NCBI RefSeq assembly: GCF_036825535.1
Contig: NZ_CP098812.1
Location: 1,054,001 to 1,118,000, forward strand
Source of the DNA: Parasalinivibrio latis
GTDB taxonomy: Bacteria; Pseudomonadota; Gammaproteobacteria; Enterobacterales; Vibrionaceae
DNA length: 64,000 bases
Direction: 5' to 3'
In this document: positions 27,369 through 36,410 of the stretch, piece by piece
Position numbering within the stretch: position 1 is the first letter of the stretch
How the letters are laid out: every line of letters starts with the position of its first letter
Made by a program: the position numbers and the translations under genes
The notes under the pieces: model-generated
Database searches by the model: none
What the model saw: only the letters and a program-made list of their open reading frames with translations
What the model was told of the DNA's origin: nothing

Positions 27369-29126
27369 TCAGGCTTGTTTGGCCTTTTGGAGTTTTTCGT
27401 AAGATGCCAGCAGTTTTTGGTGGGCACCGAATGCTTCCAGTGAGTCATCGGCAGCGGCAAGGCCGTGGAAGCGCTTGCTGCCGTCAATACTTGCCCAGGC
27501 AGCGTCTACGGTTTCCTGACCGAACATCCGGTCAAATACTGCACGGTATTGTCCATTGTCGCGAGTTTCATCCATGTACAGCTCCAGGCTTGCCTTTAGG
27601 CTTCGGAAGAATCGCTGGCGATCGGTGCTGTAGACCGACGCATTGAAATCAAGGCACCAACCTGCGTAATCCAGGGCTGATTCATGATCACCGGCGGCAA
27701 GGGACAACAGGCATTTCAGCTCACCGATTCGCAGGGTTGACCAGGCAGTACCTTTATCCGGGGCAACGCCAATCAGCTCGGCTACCGGGTTGAAATCATC
27801 AAAACCTTCTTCCTCAAGCTCGCTGATAAGGGCTGCGTATTCTTCACTGCTCCAGTCTGACTCTGGCAGTGAAAGAATGGTGTCACGCCACTGGGCACCC
27901 ATGTTGTTGTTAGCCAGCAGCAGTTCTTCAGGTGGGTAAATTTCTGACCAGCCCGGTACGATGATACGGCAGCAGGTTACGCCAAGGTGATCATAATCGG
28001 TAATGTAGACGTCTGTGTCTTCTTCACGGAATTTGTCCATCAGGTAGTGGAATTCTTCTTCTGAGGTACCTTCGAAGTTCCATTCCGTAAATGGGAAATC
28101 TGGCGTGGATTTGAACAAATCCCAGGAAACCACACCGGAAGAGTCAATAAAGTGGGTTTCAAGGTTGTGGTTGTCGGCAACATCTTCGTTATCGAAAGAC
28201 GGCTCAGCGAAAACATCGAGTTGCTTGAGGCTTCGACCCTGCAGCAGCTCAGTTACCGTGCGTTCGAACGCGACTTCAAAGCGAGGGTGTCCACCGAAAG
28301 ATGCAAAGCAGGTACCGTTTTCAGGGTTTAGTAGAACCACGCATACAACCGGGTAGCGTCCACCCAATGAAGCATCGTAGCAGTAAATTGGGAAGCCTTC
28401 TTTTTCCATGGTATCGATGGCTTCTTTGATGTGCGGGTAGCGTGCAACAACTTCCGCAGGCATTTCCGGCAGGCTGATTCCTTCTGCGATAATACGGTTT
28501 TTAATCGCGCGCTCAAACACTTCTGACAGTGCCTGGGTACGTGCTTCCGTCTTGGTGTTACCGGCTGACATGCCGTTTGATACATACAGGTTGCCAACGA
28601 TATTCATAGGAATGAATACCGTTTTACCGTCAGACTGGCGTTCAAACGGCAGTGCGACAATTCCGCGCTCATTGTTGCCGGATTGCAGATCAACCAGGTC
28701 TGAGGCCAGCAGTTCGTTTTCCGGATCGTAGAAAGCGGTCAGACGGTCATCAAGAATACCTTCAGGCAGAAGATCATCCTCCGGTATATCAAACCACTTT
28801 TCATCCGGGTAGTGGACAAACGCACTGTTAGAGATGTTGCTGCCCAGATAGTAATCAGCGTAGAAGTAGTTACATGAAAGGCGCTCGAAGTACTCACCTA
28901 AAGCGGAAGCGAGTGCGGCTTTTTTTGTCGCTCCTTTGCCGTTGGTGAAGTTCATCGGTGCATCCTGGTCCCGGATATGCACTGACCACACATATGGGAC
29001 AGGATTAAGCCAGGAAACCTCTTCTATATTAAAACCATGGGATTTCAGGGTTGCCTGAAAACGGGAGATGCTGTCTTCAAGTGCGGCATCTTTACCAGGA
29101 ATAAAAGTCTTCATTGGTTTACTCAT
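27369..29126 (-). CDS. ycaO: YcaO cyclodehydratase family protein
   Basis: A 585-residue ATP-dependent YcaO enzyme, nearly the length of E. coli YcaO (586). The motifs TFIPGKDAALEDSISRF, FTNGKGATKKAALASALGEYFERLS and the acidic loop after it are characteristic; E. coli YcaO takes part in beta-methylthiolation of ribosomal protein S12 with RimO. A C-terminal tetratricopeptide-like region follows. The start at MSKPMKTFIPGKD matches E. coli; a TTG 31 codons upstream would run almost to the divergent gene and is rejected. The location beside focA-pflB is conserved in enterobacteria and vibrios. Confidence 0.95.
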   Translation of the reverse strand: MSKPMKTFIPGKDAALEDSISRFQATLKSHGFNIEEVSWLNPVPYVWSVHIRDQDAPMNFTNGKGATKKAALASALGEYFERLSCNYFYADYYLGSNISNSAFVHYPDEKWFDIPEDDLLPEGILDDRLTAFYDPENELLASDLVDLQSGNNERGIVALPFERQSDGKTVFIPMNIVGNLYVSNGMSAGNTKTEARTQALSEVFERAIKNRIIAEGISLPEMPAEVVARYPHIKEAIDTMEKEGFPIYCYDASLGGRYPVVCVVLLNPENGTCFASFGGHPRFEVAFERTVTELLQGRSLKQLDVFAEPSFDNEDVADNHNLETHFIDSSGVVSWDLFKSTPDFPFTEWNFEGTSEEEFHYLMDKFREEDTDVYITDYDHLGVTCCRIIVPGWSEIYPPEELLLANNNMGAQWRDTILSLPESDWSSEEYAALISELEEEGFDDFNPVAELIGVAPDKGTAWSTLRIGELKCLLSLAAGDHESALDYAGWCLDFNASVYSTDRQRFFRSLKASLELYMDETRDNGQYRAVFDRMFGQETVDAAWASIDGSKRFHGLAAADDSLEAFGAHQKLLASYEKLQKAKQA

Positions 29127-29243
29127 TGGTTGTTTAGCCGGGAAGTATATATCAATGCCGTTATCACTGTGATCTGGCAATGCTAAAACGCATGAGTTAT
29201 GTGGTAGAGTCTTCGGCAATCACTATGTAAGGAATTGATATCT

Positions 29244-30404
29244 GTGAGAATAAGGGTGCTGTTGAATATTACCGTTGCGTTGTGGCTGGTAAGCACCAGT
29301 GCGCTTGCCAATCTGCAGCGTGATATGGGTAGTGTTGAGTTTCTTATTGAATCGCGGAATTACAGCCTGGCGTTAGAAAAGAACCTGATGCTAAAGGCAA
29401 AAAAGACGGAAGATGAAGCCAAAATCTATTACCAGAGAGGGCGCATTTACCTTGCGCTTGATCGGGATGGGGATGCATACACCTCTTTGACTTATGCCTT
29501 TTTACTCAATGCACTTCACCCTGCACAGCAACGGAACCTTGCCCGCATCCTTGCGCCTTATGCGCTGGAGCACCAGAACGAAAACCTGATACTGAAACTT
29601 GCCGACAGCGGGTTTGTTTCTTTCCGGAATGATGATGAAAGGGCGGTTTATATCAATACCCTTTTCCGAAAAAACCGCTGTGATGAAGCGTTGGAAGAAG
29701 CCTATGTGGTTACCGAAACCCGGTCCGGTGCCTGGCCTGGAATCTGGCAGGTTCGGTTGGAGTGTGAAAGAAAGCTCAGCCGATGGCATGAACTCCAGGC
29801 AACCATTGCCGAAATGAATGCCTTGTTCGGCCCATCCCGTTCAAGGGTTCACTTATCAGTACTGACCTACGACAAATTGGGAAAGCCCGGTGCCGCTGCA
29901 TCAGCGTTGCACGAGGGCATCCAAACCGGACTGCTGACCAAAGACGGTGACTATTTCAACCTGGCTTACTACCTGTCACAGGCCGACTTATCAAGCCGCG
30001 CCGTTAAAGTGCTTTCGGATGCAGTAGCGAGCGGACAGATCAATGACACCCAGGCAGCTTATAAACGGATCCTGAAATACCAGCTGGCCACACAGGATCT
30101 GAAAGCTGCCCATACTACGCTGGATACACTCAACGAAACCGGGACTGATACTGAGCTGGCATGGATTCGGGCCCAACTGGCCGCGAAGGAAGACAACTGG
30201 CGGGAAACGAAGACTTATGCGGCACTGGCGGTTTCAGGATTTGCCCGTAACATGCCTCCGGCCTGGGAACTGTACGGGTATGCAGCCTTTAAACTGAAAG
30301 ATTACAAAGCGGCGCGTTATGCCTTTACCCGCCTGGCTGAACTGGAACCAGGGGGCACCGCCGGGGACTGGCTGAATACTCTTGATATTATTGATAAAAA
30401 ATGA
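29244..30404 (+). CDS. Exported TPR-repeat protein
   Basis: A 386-residue protein with a signal peptide (VRIRVLLNITVALWLVSTSALA) and several tetratricopeptide-like helix pairs, such as AKIYYQRGRIYLALDRDGDAYTSLTYAF and the last repeat PPAWELYGYAAFKLKDYKAARYAFTRL. It is probably a periplasmic scaffold. The GTG start is chosen because AAGGA lies 10 bases upstream and the signal peptide then begins with two arginines; a TTG three codons earlier is less likely. It is divergent from ycaO. Partner unknown. Confidence 0.8.
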   Translation: MRIRVLLNITVALWLVSTSALANLQRDMGSVEFLIESRNYSLALEKNLMLKAKKTEDEAKIYYQRGRIYLALDRDGDAYTSLTYAFLLNALHPAQQRNLARILAPYALEHQNENLILKLADSGFVSFRNDDERAVYINTLFRKNRCDEALEEAYVVTETRSGAWPGIWQVRLECERKLSRWHELQATIAEMNALFGPSRSRVHLSVLTYDKLGKPGAAASALHEGIQTGLLTKDGDYFNLAYYLSQADLSSRAVKVLSDAVASGQINDTQAAYKRILKYQLATQDLKAAHTTLDTLNETGTDTELAWIRAQLAAKEDNWRETKTYAALAVSGFARNMPPAWELYGYAAFKLKDYKAARYAFTRLAELEPGGTAGDWLNTLDIIDKK

Positions 30405-30569
30405 CTTGAAATTGTTATAAAGTTTCTCTCGGTGAAGGTTGTCACAGTTATATTTTTCCACTTGTTCCACGATGGGATTTGTTAGTGTCCTGTTGTTGTC
30501 CCTGCGTTTTAAGCGTGTTGGTGACAGGGAGTCCGGTTTACCCGGTTGTCGTAATAATTGGTGGGAAAA

Positions 30570-31937
30570 ATGATGATAACTGACCAACTGAACGTTGAGC
30601 GATACAAAGAACCCTACCTGGAAGCGGTGTCCCGACTGATAGAAATACCTAGTGTGACTTCGTCTCCCTTGCTGCAAAAACCCTTCGGTGAAGCAATTGA
30701 TCAGTGCCTGAACAAAGCTCTTGGGATTTGCGAGACCCTCGGATTCAAAGTATTTAAAGACCCAGAAGGTTACTACGGCTACGCAGAAATCGGTGGCTCT
30801 GACCCTGATGGTGAACTTCTGGGAATTTTGGGCCACCTTGATATCGTACCTCCCGGGGAGCTGGGCGCTTGGACAACACCCCCATTTGTTCCCTCTCTCA
30901 GAAATGGTCGTTTATATGGCCGCGGGGCCCAGGACGATAAAGGCCCAACGCTGGCGGTTGTGTTTGCAATTAAAGCCCTGGTCGATGCCGGTTATGTATT
31001 CAGGCATCGCGTTCGCGTTATCTTCGGTACTGATGAGGAAAACCTCTGGCGATGTATGGAACGCTACAGTGCAAAAGAATCCATTCCCTCCGCCGGTTTT
31101 GCCCCGGATTCGGGGTTCCCCCTTACTTATGCTGAAAAGACACTGATACAGGGCTGGCTGGCAGGACCGGGCAGCGAAGAGCTGTCAGTTGATATTGGTG
31201 GCACACTGAATGCGGTTCCTGGACTTGCTTGTTACCGTGGTGGTTACCGTGAAAGGCTGATTGATGCTCTGAACGAGTTGGGGTTCGACTTTGCCTGTGA
31301 AGAGGATGAGATCCAGGTCTATGGTAAAGCCGCGCATGCTGCTTCATCTGATACCAAAGGCGTCAACGCTATCACCCGGCTGTGCATTGCCCTGAAGAAA
31401 GTTGGCGTTGATCATCCGGCTGTGGAATTTATCGCAGAGCAAGTTGGGGAAGATGCCAATGCCCAGCAACTTTTTGGCCCACTTCATGATGAAAGCGGCC
31501 GGCTGACCTGTAATATCGGTGCGTTGATTATTAATGAAGAAGAAAGCAAGGTTGGAATTGATCTTCGGGTGCCGGTTTCTGTCGATAAAGAACAGATTGA
31601 CGGGGATTTGAAGGAAGTGTGCGGTGAGTATGGGCTGACATATTCAGAATATTCCTGCAAACCTTCGCTTTTTGTTCCTGTCGTTTCTGATCTGGTGGGA
31701 TGTCTGATGGGAGCTTACCAGTCAATTACCGGAGACAAGGATGCTGCGCCGATAGCGTCCGGCGGAGCAACTTATGCCCGTGCATTTCCTAACTGTGTAG
31801 CATTTGGTGCAATTCTTCCAGGCCGGGAGAAGGTCGAGCATATGTCAGATGAATTCCTGATTATTGAAGATATGATGCTCGCCATCCAAATTTATGCAGA
31901 GGCACTGGTGAGAATGGACGGCATCGATAAGTTCTAG
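30570..31937 (+). CDS. M20 family dipeptidase, Sapep/PepV type
   Basis: A 455-residue zinc metallopeptidase of the M20 family. The metal-binding motifs are GHLDIVP (His, Asp), GRGAQDDKGP (bridging Asp), GTDEEN (catalytic and metal Glu) and PDSGFPLTYAEK. A lid domain of the PepV/Sapep kind is inserted between residues 185 and 380, and SGGATYARAFPNCVAFGAILPG near the end carries the remaining ligands region. These enzymes hydrolyse dipeptides, in the cytoplasm since there is no signal peptide. The ATG at 30570 follows GGTGGG; a TTG four codons earlier is possible. It stands alone, and a terminator follows. Confidence 0.9.
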   Translation: MMITDQLNVERYKEPYLEAVSRLIEIPSVTSSPLLQKPFGEAIDQCLNKALGICETLGFKVFKDPEGYYGYAEIGGSDPDGELLGILGHLDIVPPGELGAWTTPPFVPSLRNGRLYGRGAQDDKGPTLAVVFAIKALVDAGYVFRHRVRVIFGTDEENLWRCMERYSAKESIPSAGFAPDSGFPLTYAEKTLIQGWLAGPGSEELSVDIGGTLNAVPGLACYRGGYRERLIDALNELGFDFACEEDEIQVYGKAAHAASSDTKGVNAITRLCIALKKVGVDHPAVEFIAEQVGEDANAQQLFGPLHDESGRLTCNIGALIINEEESKVGIDLRVPVSVDKEQIDGDLKEVCGEYGLTYSEYSCKPSLFVPVVSDLVGCLMGAYQSITGDKDAAPIASGGATYARAFPNCVAFGAILPGREKVEHMSDEFLIIEDMMLAIQIYAEALVRMDGIDKF

Positions 31938-31967
31938 CGTTGTGACAAATGCAGTGATCGTGTGTTT

Positions 31968-31994
31968 AAAAAGGGCCGGTTCGGCCCTTTTTTT
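31968..31994. terminator. Two-way terminator between convergent genes
   Basis: An 11-bp stem AAAAAGGGCCG/CGGCCCTTTTT with a 3-nt loop and further T residues separates the M20 peptidase gene from the convergent binding protein gene, whose stop codon it touches. Confidence 0.85.
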
Positions 31995-33693
31995 ATCCTA
32001 CCGTTTCGCTAAAACCGGGCATTTCTGATGTTAAGTCGGGCTCAACAGGCCTCAACGCCAGCACCTGCAAGAGACGTTCCTGCCATTGTGGCCAAACCAG
32101 GGGGACATCCGGTGCCCCGTTTTTTGTCCGGAACCAACCGGTGAAACGCTTGGTACTGTACTGGACAGATTCGACCGCATTGAAAAGCGGGACAGTTATA
32201 AGCTGCGTGGCTGTTTCTTTCTGGAGTGCGTGGATAATCTGCCGCTGTTTATCCAACGTGTCAGCCAGTAAGTAGTCCTGCAGTAAGTTATCGATATACG
32301 GACTTTTATAAAAGTGGTGTGCATACCGCGGATGCTCTGGCCCCTGGTTTCGGCTGTAAAATGCTGCAGTGAAATAGCGGTAGGGCGTTATACCATCGGG
32401 GTAGTTAGTAATTGCTAACGTATAGTCACCTGCACTCAACCGCTTGAGGTAAGTGTTGAAGGGTACCTTTTCGGTAGTGACCTGAATTCCCGCAGTTTGC
32501 AGTGATTCTGCAACCAGTTCTGCTGCCGTATTGAAGTCAGTCCAGCCTTCCGGTGTCATTATGGACAGAGCGAGTTTGGATCCGTCAGGCAAATCTCTCC
32601 ATCCGTCCCCGTTACGGTCTGAAGTTTTTGCTTTATCCAGGCTTTCTCTTGCCGCAATAGGATGGTGGCGAATATAAAACACAAACTGCTCCGCAATATT
32701 GCGGTCAATCCAGTCGACGTACTTCTGGCTCATTCCTGACGCAAAGTGGGCTGCTTCTGCCTGACCATAGGCGGCGATATTGATAAGTAAGTCACGTCTA
32801 ATCGCCATAGACAGGCCACGCCGAAAATCGATGTTCTGCATAACTTTTCGCAACACAGGGTTTGCGTGCCCGAAGTTCATCATCAGGCTTACTGTGCTTG
32901 ATGGGGCGTGATAGTAATGAAAGTCCTGAGAATAAGAAGCGTAGTTTCGTTCGATATCAGGGACAAATGCGCTGGTCCAGTCATAACGTCCTTGGGCGAG
33001 GGCACTGATGAGCGCATCGTTGCTCGCTTCACGGCGGTACGAAATACAGTCTATGTGTAGTGCTTTTTGTTGCCAGTAGAATGGGTTGCGGCATTGCACC
33101 ACGTCATCTTGCGAGAAAGATGTTATTTGGGTAAATGGACCGGTTCCAACCGGATCAGAGTTGGTGAAAGTCGCCGGGTCTTTTACGAATTTCCACTGGT
33201 GTTCCGGCACGACCGGCATGGAAACCAATTGGTAAATAAACTGTGCGTTGGGCTTTTTCAGGAAGACCTTAATTTTATTGCCGGGCAGTACCTGTGTACG
33301 TTCCACCCATTCTGAAATACCGTTGTAGTCCAACTCAGGGTGTTTACGCATCATTTCGATGGTAAATGCCACGTCCCGGCCACTGAAAGCGTAACCGTCT
33401 GACCATTTCACTCCATCTCTCAGTGAGATTGTCAGCACTTTCAACGCTTTGTTCATAGCGTATGAGGTGGCTAGCCGATATGCAGGTGGCACGGTTTTGC
33501 CCTCCCTGAAAATGATCAGCGGCTCAAAAACAAACTCATGGGCGGTGCCAATAACATTGGGAAGAAATGGATTGTAGTTCCGCTCAAATCCGGAAGACAG
33601 TTCTGGAAGTATTGTCAACGTTACCGGTTTGGCTGAAACACCCCAAGAAACCAGTACCAGCATGCAGCAAATATAACGAAATAAAAACAACAT
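31993..33693 (-). CDS. Family 5 extracellular solute-binding protein, orphan
   Basis: A 566-residue periplasmic binding protein of the oligopeptide/nickel/chitobiose class (SBP_bac_5). It has a signal peptide (FRYICCMLVLVSWGVSA) and typical motifs such as LRDGVKWSDGYAFSGRDVAFTIE, DPVGTGPF and the charged NGDGWRDLPDGSKL. No permease or ATPase genes accompany it, so it either feeds a transporter encoded elsewhere or serves as a sensor, as the chitin oligosaccharide binding protein does in vibrios. No good ribosome site precedes the ATG; a second Met ten codons later is an alternative start. Confidence 0.85.
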   Translation of the reverse strand: MLFLFRYICCMLVLVSWGVSAKPVTLTILPELSSGFERNYNPFLPNVIGTAHEFVFEPLIIFREGKTVPPAYRLATSYAMNKALKVLTISLRDGVKWSDGYAFSGRDVAFTIEMMRKHPELDYNGISEWVERTQVLPGNKIKVFLKKPNAQFIYQLVSMPVVPEHQWKFVKDPATFTNSDPVGTGPFTQITSFSQDDVVQCRNPFYWQQKALHIDCISYRREASNDALISALAQGRYDWTSAFVPDIERNYASYSQDFHYYHAPSSTVSLMMNFGHANPVLRKVMQNIDFRRGLSMAIRRDLLINIAAYGQAEAAHFASGMSQKYVDWIDRNIAEQFVFYIRHHPIAARESLDKAKTSDRNGDGWRDLPDGSKLALSIMTPEGWTDFNTAAELVAESLQTAGIQVTTEKVPFNTYLKRLSAGDYTLAITNYPDGITPYRYFTAAFYSRNQGPEHPRYAHHFYKSPYIDNLLQDYLLADTLDKQRQIIHALQKETATQLITVPLFNAVESVQYSTKRFTGWFRTKNGAPDVPLVWPQWQERLLQVLALRPVEPDLTSEMPGFSETVG

Positions 33694-33800
33694 AATTCAA
33701 CGTGTTACTTGCTTTTATGGACGTAATCCTTCGTACGTTAATACAATGGCGCATAGGATTCAACGATGGTAAGCAGAGTTATATCTGAAAAAAACAAACT

Positions 33801-33850
33801 AATGAAATATTATTCAAATTAATTGACTAAATTTTGCAAAACTTCATAGT
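33801..33850 (+). promoter_or_regulatory. Probable ArgR operator and promoter of the amino acid transporter operon
   Basis: AATGAAATATTATTCAAA (33801-33818) matches the 18-bp ARG box with one mismatch among its fixed positions; a weaker box (three mismatches) follows after exactly 3 bp at 33822-33839, the normal spacing of paired boxes. The second box overlaps a -35 box TTGACT (33823-33828), with CATAGT (33845-33850) as -10 after 16 bp. Arginine-bound ArgR would thus block the promoter. The remainder of the 310-bp gap shows no other clear signal. Confidence 0.6.
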
Positions 33851-34003
33851 TAACAAAATGTTGCCTGACAGGGTTTGTGGTGTTATTTTCCTATAAGTCG
33901 TCATAAAACAGATTATCGTTTTGCGGCACGGCGTTATGAATTGCCCCCTGAACACTGAAATTCCAAATTAAGTCGATGGCCGCAGGTAAAGGAGATACAG
34001 CGC

Positions 34004-34774
34004 ATGCCAGATGTAGTCGCGCTTCAGGTAAAGGATTTACACAAAAAATTCGGCTCAAATGAAGTACTGAAAGGCATTTCGCTTGATGCCCATACCGGTG
34101 ACGTTATTTCCATCATTGGCTCCTCCGGTTCGGGGAAAAGTACGTTCCTGCGTTGCATTAACCTTCTCGAAACCCCATCCAGCGGAGAAATCCGTGTCCA
34201 TGGTGAACTGATCGAGATGAAGACCAACAAAGCCGGTGAATCAGTACCGGCAAATGCTAAGCAGGTACAGCGTATCCGCTCGCGCCTGGCGATGGTATTT
34301 CAGGGCTTCAATCTGTGGTCACATATGACGGTGATGGAGAATGTGATCGAAGCCCCCATTCATGTGCTTGGTATTCCAAAAGCTGAAGCGATTGAAAATG
34401 CAGAGGCACTTCTGCACCGCGTTGGCCTTTATGAGCGACGTGATTACTACCCGGGGCATTTGTCAGGAGGCCAGCAGCAGCGTGCCGCAATCGCACGTGG
34501 TCTGGCTGTTGATCCTGAAGTCCTTCTGTTTGACGAACCTACGTCTGCTTTGGATCCAGAGCTTGTCGGCGAAGTTCTCAACGTAATGCGCAGCCTTGCT
34601 GAAGAAGGACGGACCATGCTGGTCGTCACCCATGAAATGGCATTTGCCAGAGACGTTTCCAATCATGTCATGTTCCTCCATCAAGGAAGGGTGGAAGAGC
34701 AGGGACATCCGTCAAAGTTGTTTGAAAGTCCCGAATCAGAGCGACTTCAACAATTTATCTCTTCTATTTACTAA
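34004..34774 (+). CDS. artP: Basic amino acid ABC transporter, ATP-binding protein (HisP/ArtP-like)
   Basis: A 256-residue ATPase very close to HisP, including the HisP-type insertion in the first third (EMKTNKAGESVPANAKQVQ). It shows Walker A GSSGSGKST, LSGGQQQRAAIARGLA, Walker B VLLFDEPTSALDPE and the switch VTHEMAFARDV. The motif MVFQGFNLWSHMTVMENV is typical of arginine, histidine, lysine and ornithine importers. AAAGGAG precedes the ATG. The gene order ATPase, binding protein, two permeases follows artPIQM, although the sequence is nearer HisP. ArgR-type boxes upstream favour arginine or ornithine. Confidence 0.92.
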   Translation: MPDVVALQVKDLHKKFGSNEVLKGISLDAHTGDVISIIGSSGSGKSTFLRCINLLETPSSGEIRVHGELIEMKTNKAGESVPANAKQVQRIRSRLAMVFQGFNLWSHMTVMENVIEAPIHVLGIPKAEAIENAEALLHRVGLYERRDYYPGHLSGGQQQRAAIARGLAVDPEVLLFDEPTSALDPELVGEVLNVMRSLAEEGRTMLVVTHEMAFARDVSNHVMFLHQGRVEEQGHPSKLFESPESERLQQFISSIY

Positions 34775-34845
34775 GATTAATAAGTCAGAAAACAAGCGGT
34801 GGCGTTTTGCCATAAAACCGCAGATACACAACAGGAGACAGGAAG

Positions 34846-35610
34846 ATGAAAAAATGGTTAGTTGCCGCAGCGGTAGCCGCTGCAGTAGGTGCGACTGCTG
34901 TGCAGGCCAAGGAATGGACCGATGTGCGTATCGCGGTTGACGTTCCTTATGAACCTTTTGAGTATAAAGCGCCAGACGGCACCCTGACGGGCTTTGAAGT
35001 CGATCTTGGTAATGCTGTTTGTGAGAATGCCAAGCTGAAGTGTACATGGGTTGTGCAGGCGTGGGACGGAATTATTCCGGGCCTTCAAGCACGCAAGTAT
35101 GATGTAATCTTCTCTTCTATGTCCATCACCCCTGAGCGCGCCAAACAGGTTGCTTTCTCCGAACCATACTACAACACCCCAAGTGGCTACTTCGCGCCTA
35201 AAGGCACCGGTATTAACCCGGATGACGCTGCATCTATGAAGGGCAAGCGTATTGGTGTTCAACGCGGCACCATCCAGGACGGACACGTGACCGATACCTT
35301 TGGCAAGACGGCTGAAATCAAACGTTACACCACAGGTGATGACCTGGTTCTGGATCTTCAGGGCGGACGCCTGGACGTAGTGCTGATCGACTTCCCTGTC
35401 GGTGAGTCTTCTATCCTTGGTGCTTCTGACGGTGACAAGTACGAAGCAGTTGGTGAAACCTTCCAGCTGGGTGGCGGTGTGGGTGCTGCGTTCCGCAAGC
35501 GTGACAAGGATCTGCTGGCTATCTTCAACAAGTCCCTGTCTGAGGTGAAAGCCAACGGTACTTATGAAACCATCATGGATAAGTACTTCAGCTACAACAT
35601 CAAAATGTAA
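34846..35610 (+). CDS. artI: Basic amino acid periplasmic binding protein (HisJ/ArtI-like)
   Basis: A 254-residue SBP_bac_3 protein with a signal peptide cleaved near AVQA (residues 1-22). Family motifs include VPYEPFEYKAPDGTLTGFEVDLGNAVC, WDGIIPGLQARKYDVIFSSMSITPERA and GKRIGVQRGTIQDG; the paired cysteines (AVCENAKLKC) form the disulphide loop common in HisJ and LAO-binding proteins. It binds the amino acid in the periplasm and delivers it to the two permeases. GGAGACAGGAAG precedes the ATG, 71 bp after the ATPase gene. Exact ligand unknown. Confidence 0.92.
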   Translation: MKKWLVAAAVAAAVGATAVQAKEWTDVRIAVDVPYEPFEYKAPDGTLTGFEVDLGNAVCENAKLKCTWVVQAWDGIIPGLQARKYDVIFSSMSITPERAKQVAFSEPYYNTPSGYFAPKGTGINPDDAASMKGKRIGVQRGTIQDGHVTDTFGKTAEIKRYTTGDDLVLDLQGGRLDVVLIDFPVGESSILGASDGDKYEAVGETFQLGGGVGAAFRKRDKDLLAIFNKSLSEVKANGTYETIMDKYFSYNIKM

Positions 35611-35702
35611 GCAGCCTCTGTGGCAAACCGGCATAACTGCCGGTTTATATCAACCGGGCAGGCTTTCGGGCCTGTTCGGCGTTTCGTGCAGAGGAGGAAA
35701 GG

Positions 35703-36404
35703 ATGTTAGATCTGCATGGTTATGGCCCCTCGATTTTTAAGGGGGCGATTCTCACCGTTGAGCTGGCGGTATTCTCCGTTTTAATCGCTGTATTTCTTGG
35801 ATTGGTGACGGCCCTTGCCCGTCTATCGAAGAACTCGGTTGCCCGCAGTATTGCTACAGTCTATTCGACGGTTGTCCGTGGGGTGCCAGACCTCGTTCTG
35901 ATGCTGCTGATTTTTTTTGGCGCCCAAATCATGCTCAACAACTTCTCTGACTGGCTTTATGAGAAATTTGAAATCGACGTGTTTTTCAATGTCGATGAAT
36001 TTACTGCCGGTATTTCAACCATCGGCTTTATCTTCGGGGCCTACATGGCTGAAACATTCCGCGGTGCCTTCCTTGCGGTCGACCGGGGACAGATAGAAGC
36101 GGGTACAGCTTACGGTATGAGCCCATGGCTTATTTTTCGCCGTATCCTGTTCCCGCAGATGATGCGACACGCTCTTCCGGGTATTGGTAATAACTGGCTG
36201 GTTCTGGTTAAAACTACGGCCCTTGTGTCGGTGATAGGTCTTGCGGATATGACACGCTTGGCCAAGGAAGCAGCCGGTGCAGTGAATGAACCGTTTAAGT
36301 TTTTCATCCCGGTTGCCATTGTTTATCTCGCGATTACCTCCCTTTCCGAGTTGGTATTGAAGCGGCTTGAGCGCAAGTTCAGTGCCGGTGTGGTTCGGGG
36401 ATAA
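35703..36404 (+). CDS. artQ: Amino acid ABC transporter permease (HisQ/ArtQ-like)
   Basis: A 233-residue inner-membrane permease with about five helices, of the HisQ type. The EAA loop that contacts the ATPase is visible as EAGTAYGMSPWLIFRRILFPQ. RGVPDLVLMLLIFFG is the usual motif of this family. GAGGAGG lies before the ATG. It pairs with the next gene, 6 bp downstream, to form the heterodimeric channel. Confidence 0.93.
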   Translation: MLDLHGYGPSIFKGAILTVELAVFSVLIAVFLGLVTALARLSKNSVARSIATVYSTVVRGVPDLVLMLLIFFGAQIMLNNFSDWLYEKFEIDVFFNVDEFTAGISTIGFIFGAYMAETFRGAFLAVDRGQIEAGTAYGMSPWLIFRRILFPQMMRHALPGIGNNWLVLVKTTALVSVIGLADMTRLAKEAAGAVNEPFKFFIPVAIVYLAITSLSELVLKRLERKFSAGVVRG

Positions 36405-36410
36405 GGGGAC

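Noticed and set aside
33861..33897. Second promoter for the amino acid transporter (CTGACA and TATAAG)
   Set aside because: The boxes are 21 bp apart, too far for a normal sigma70 promoter.
34858..35634. 258-residue open frame on the minus strand
   Set aside because: It is antisense to the amino acid binding protein gene, whose signal peptide, ribosome site and family motifs are clear.
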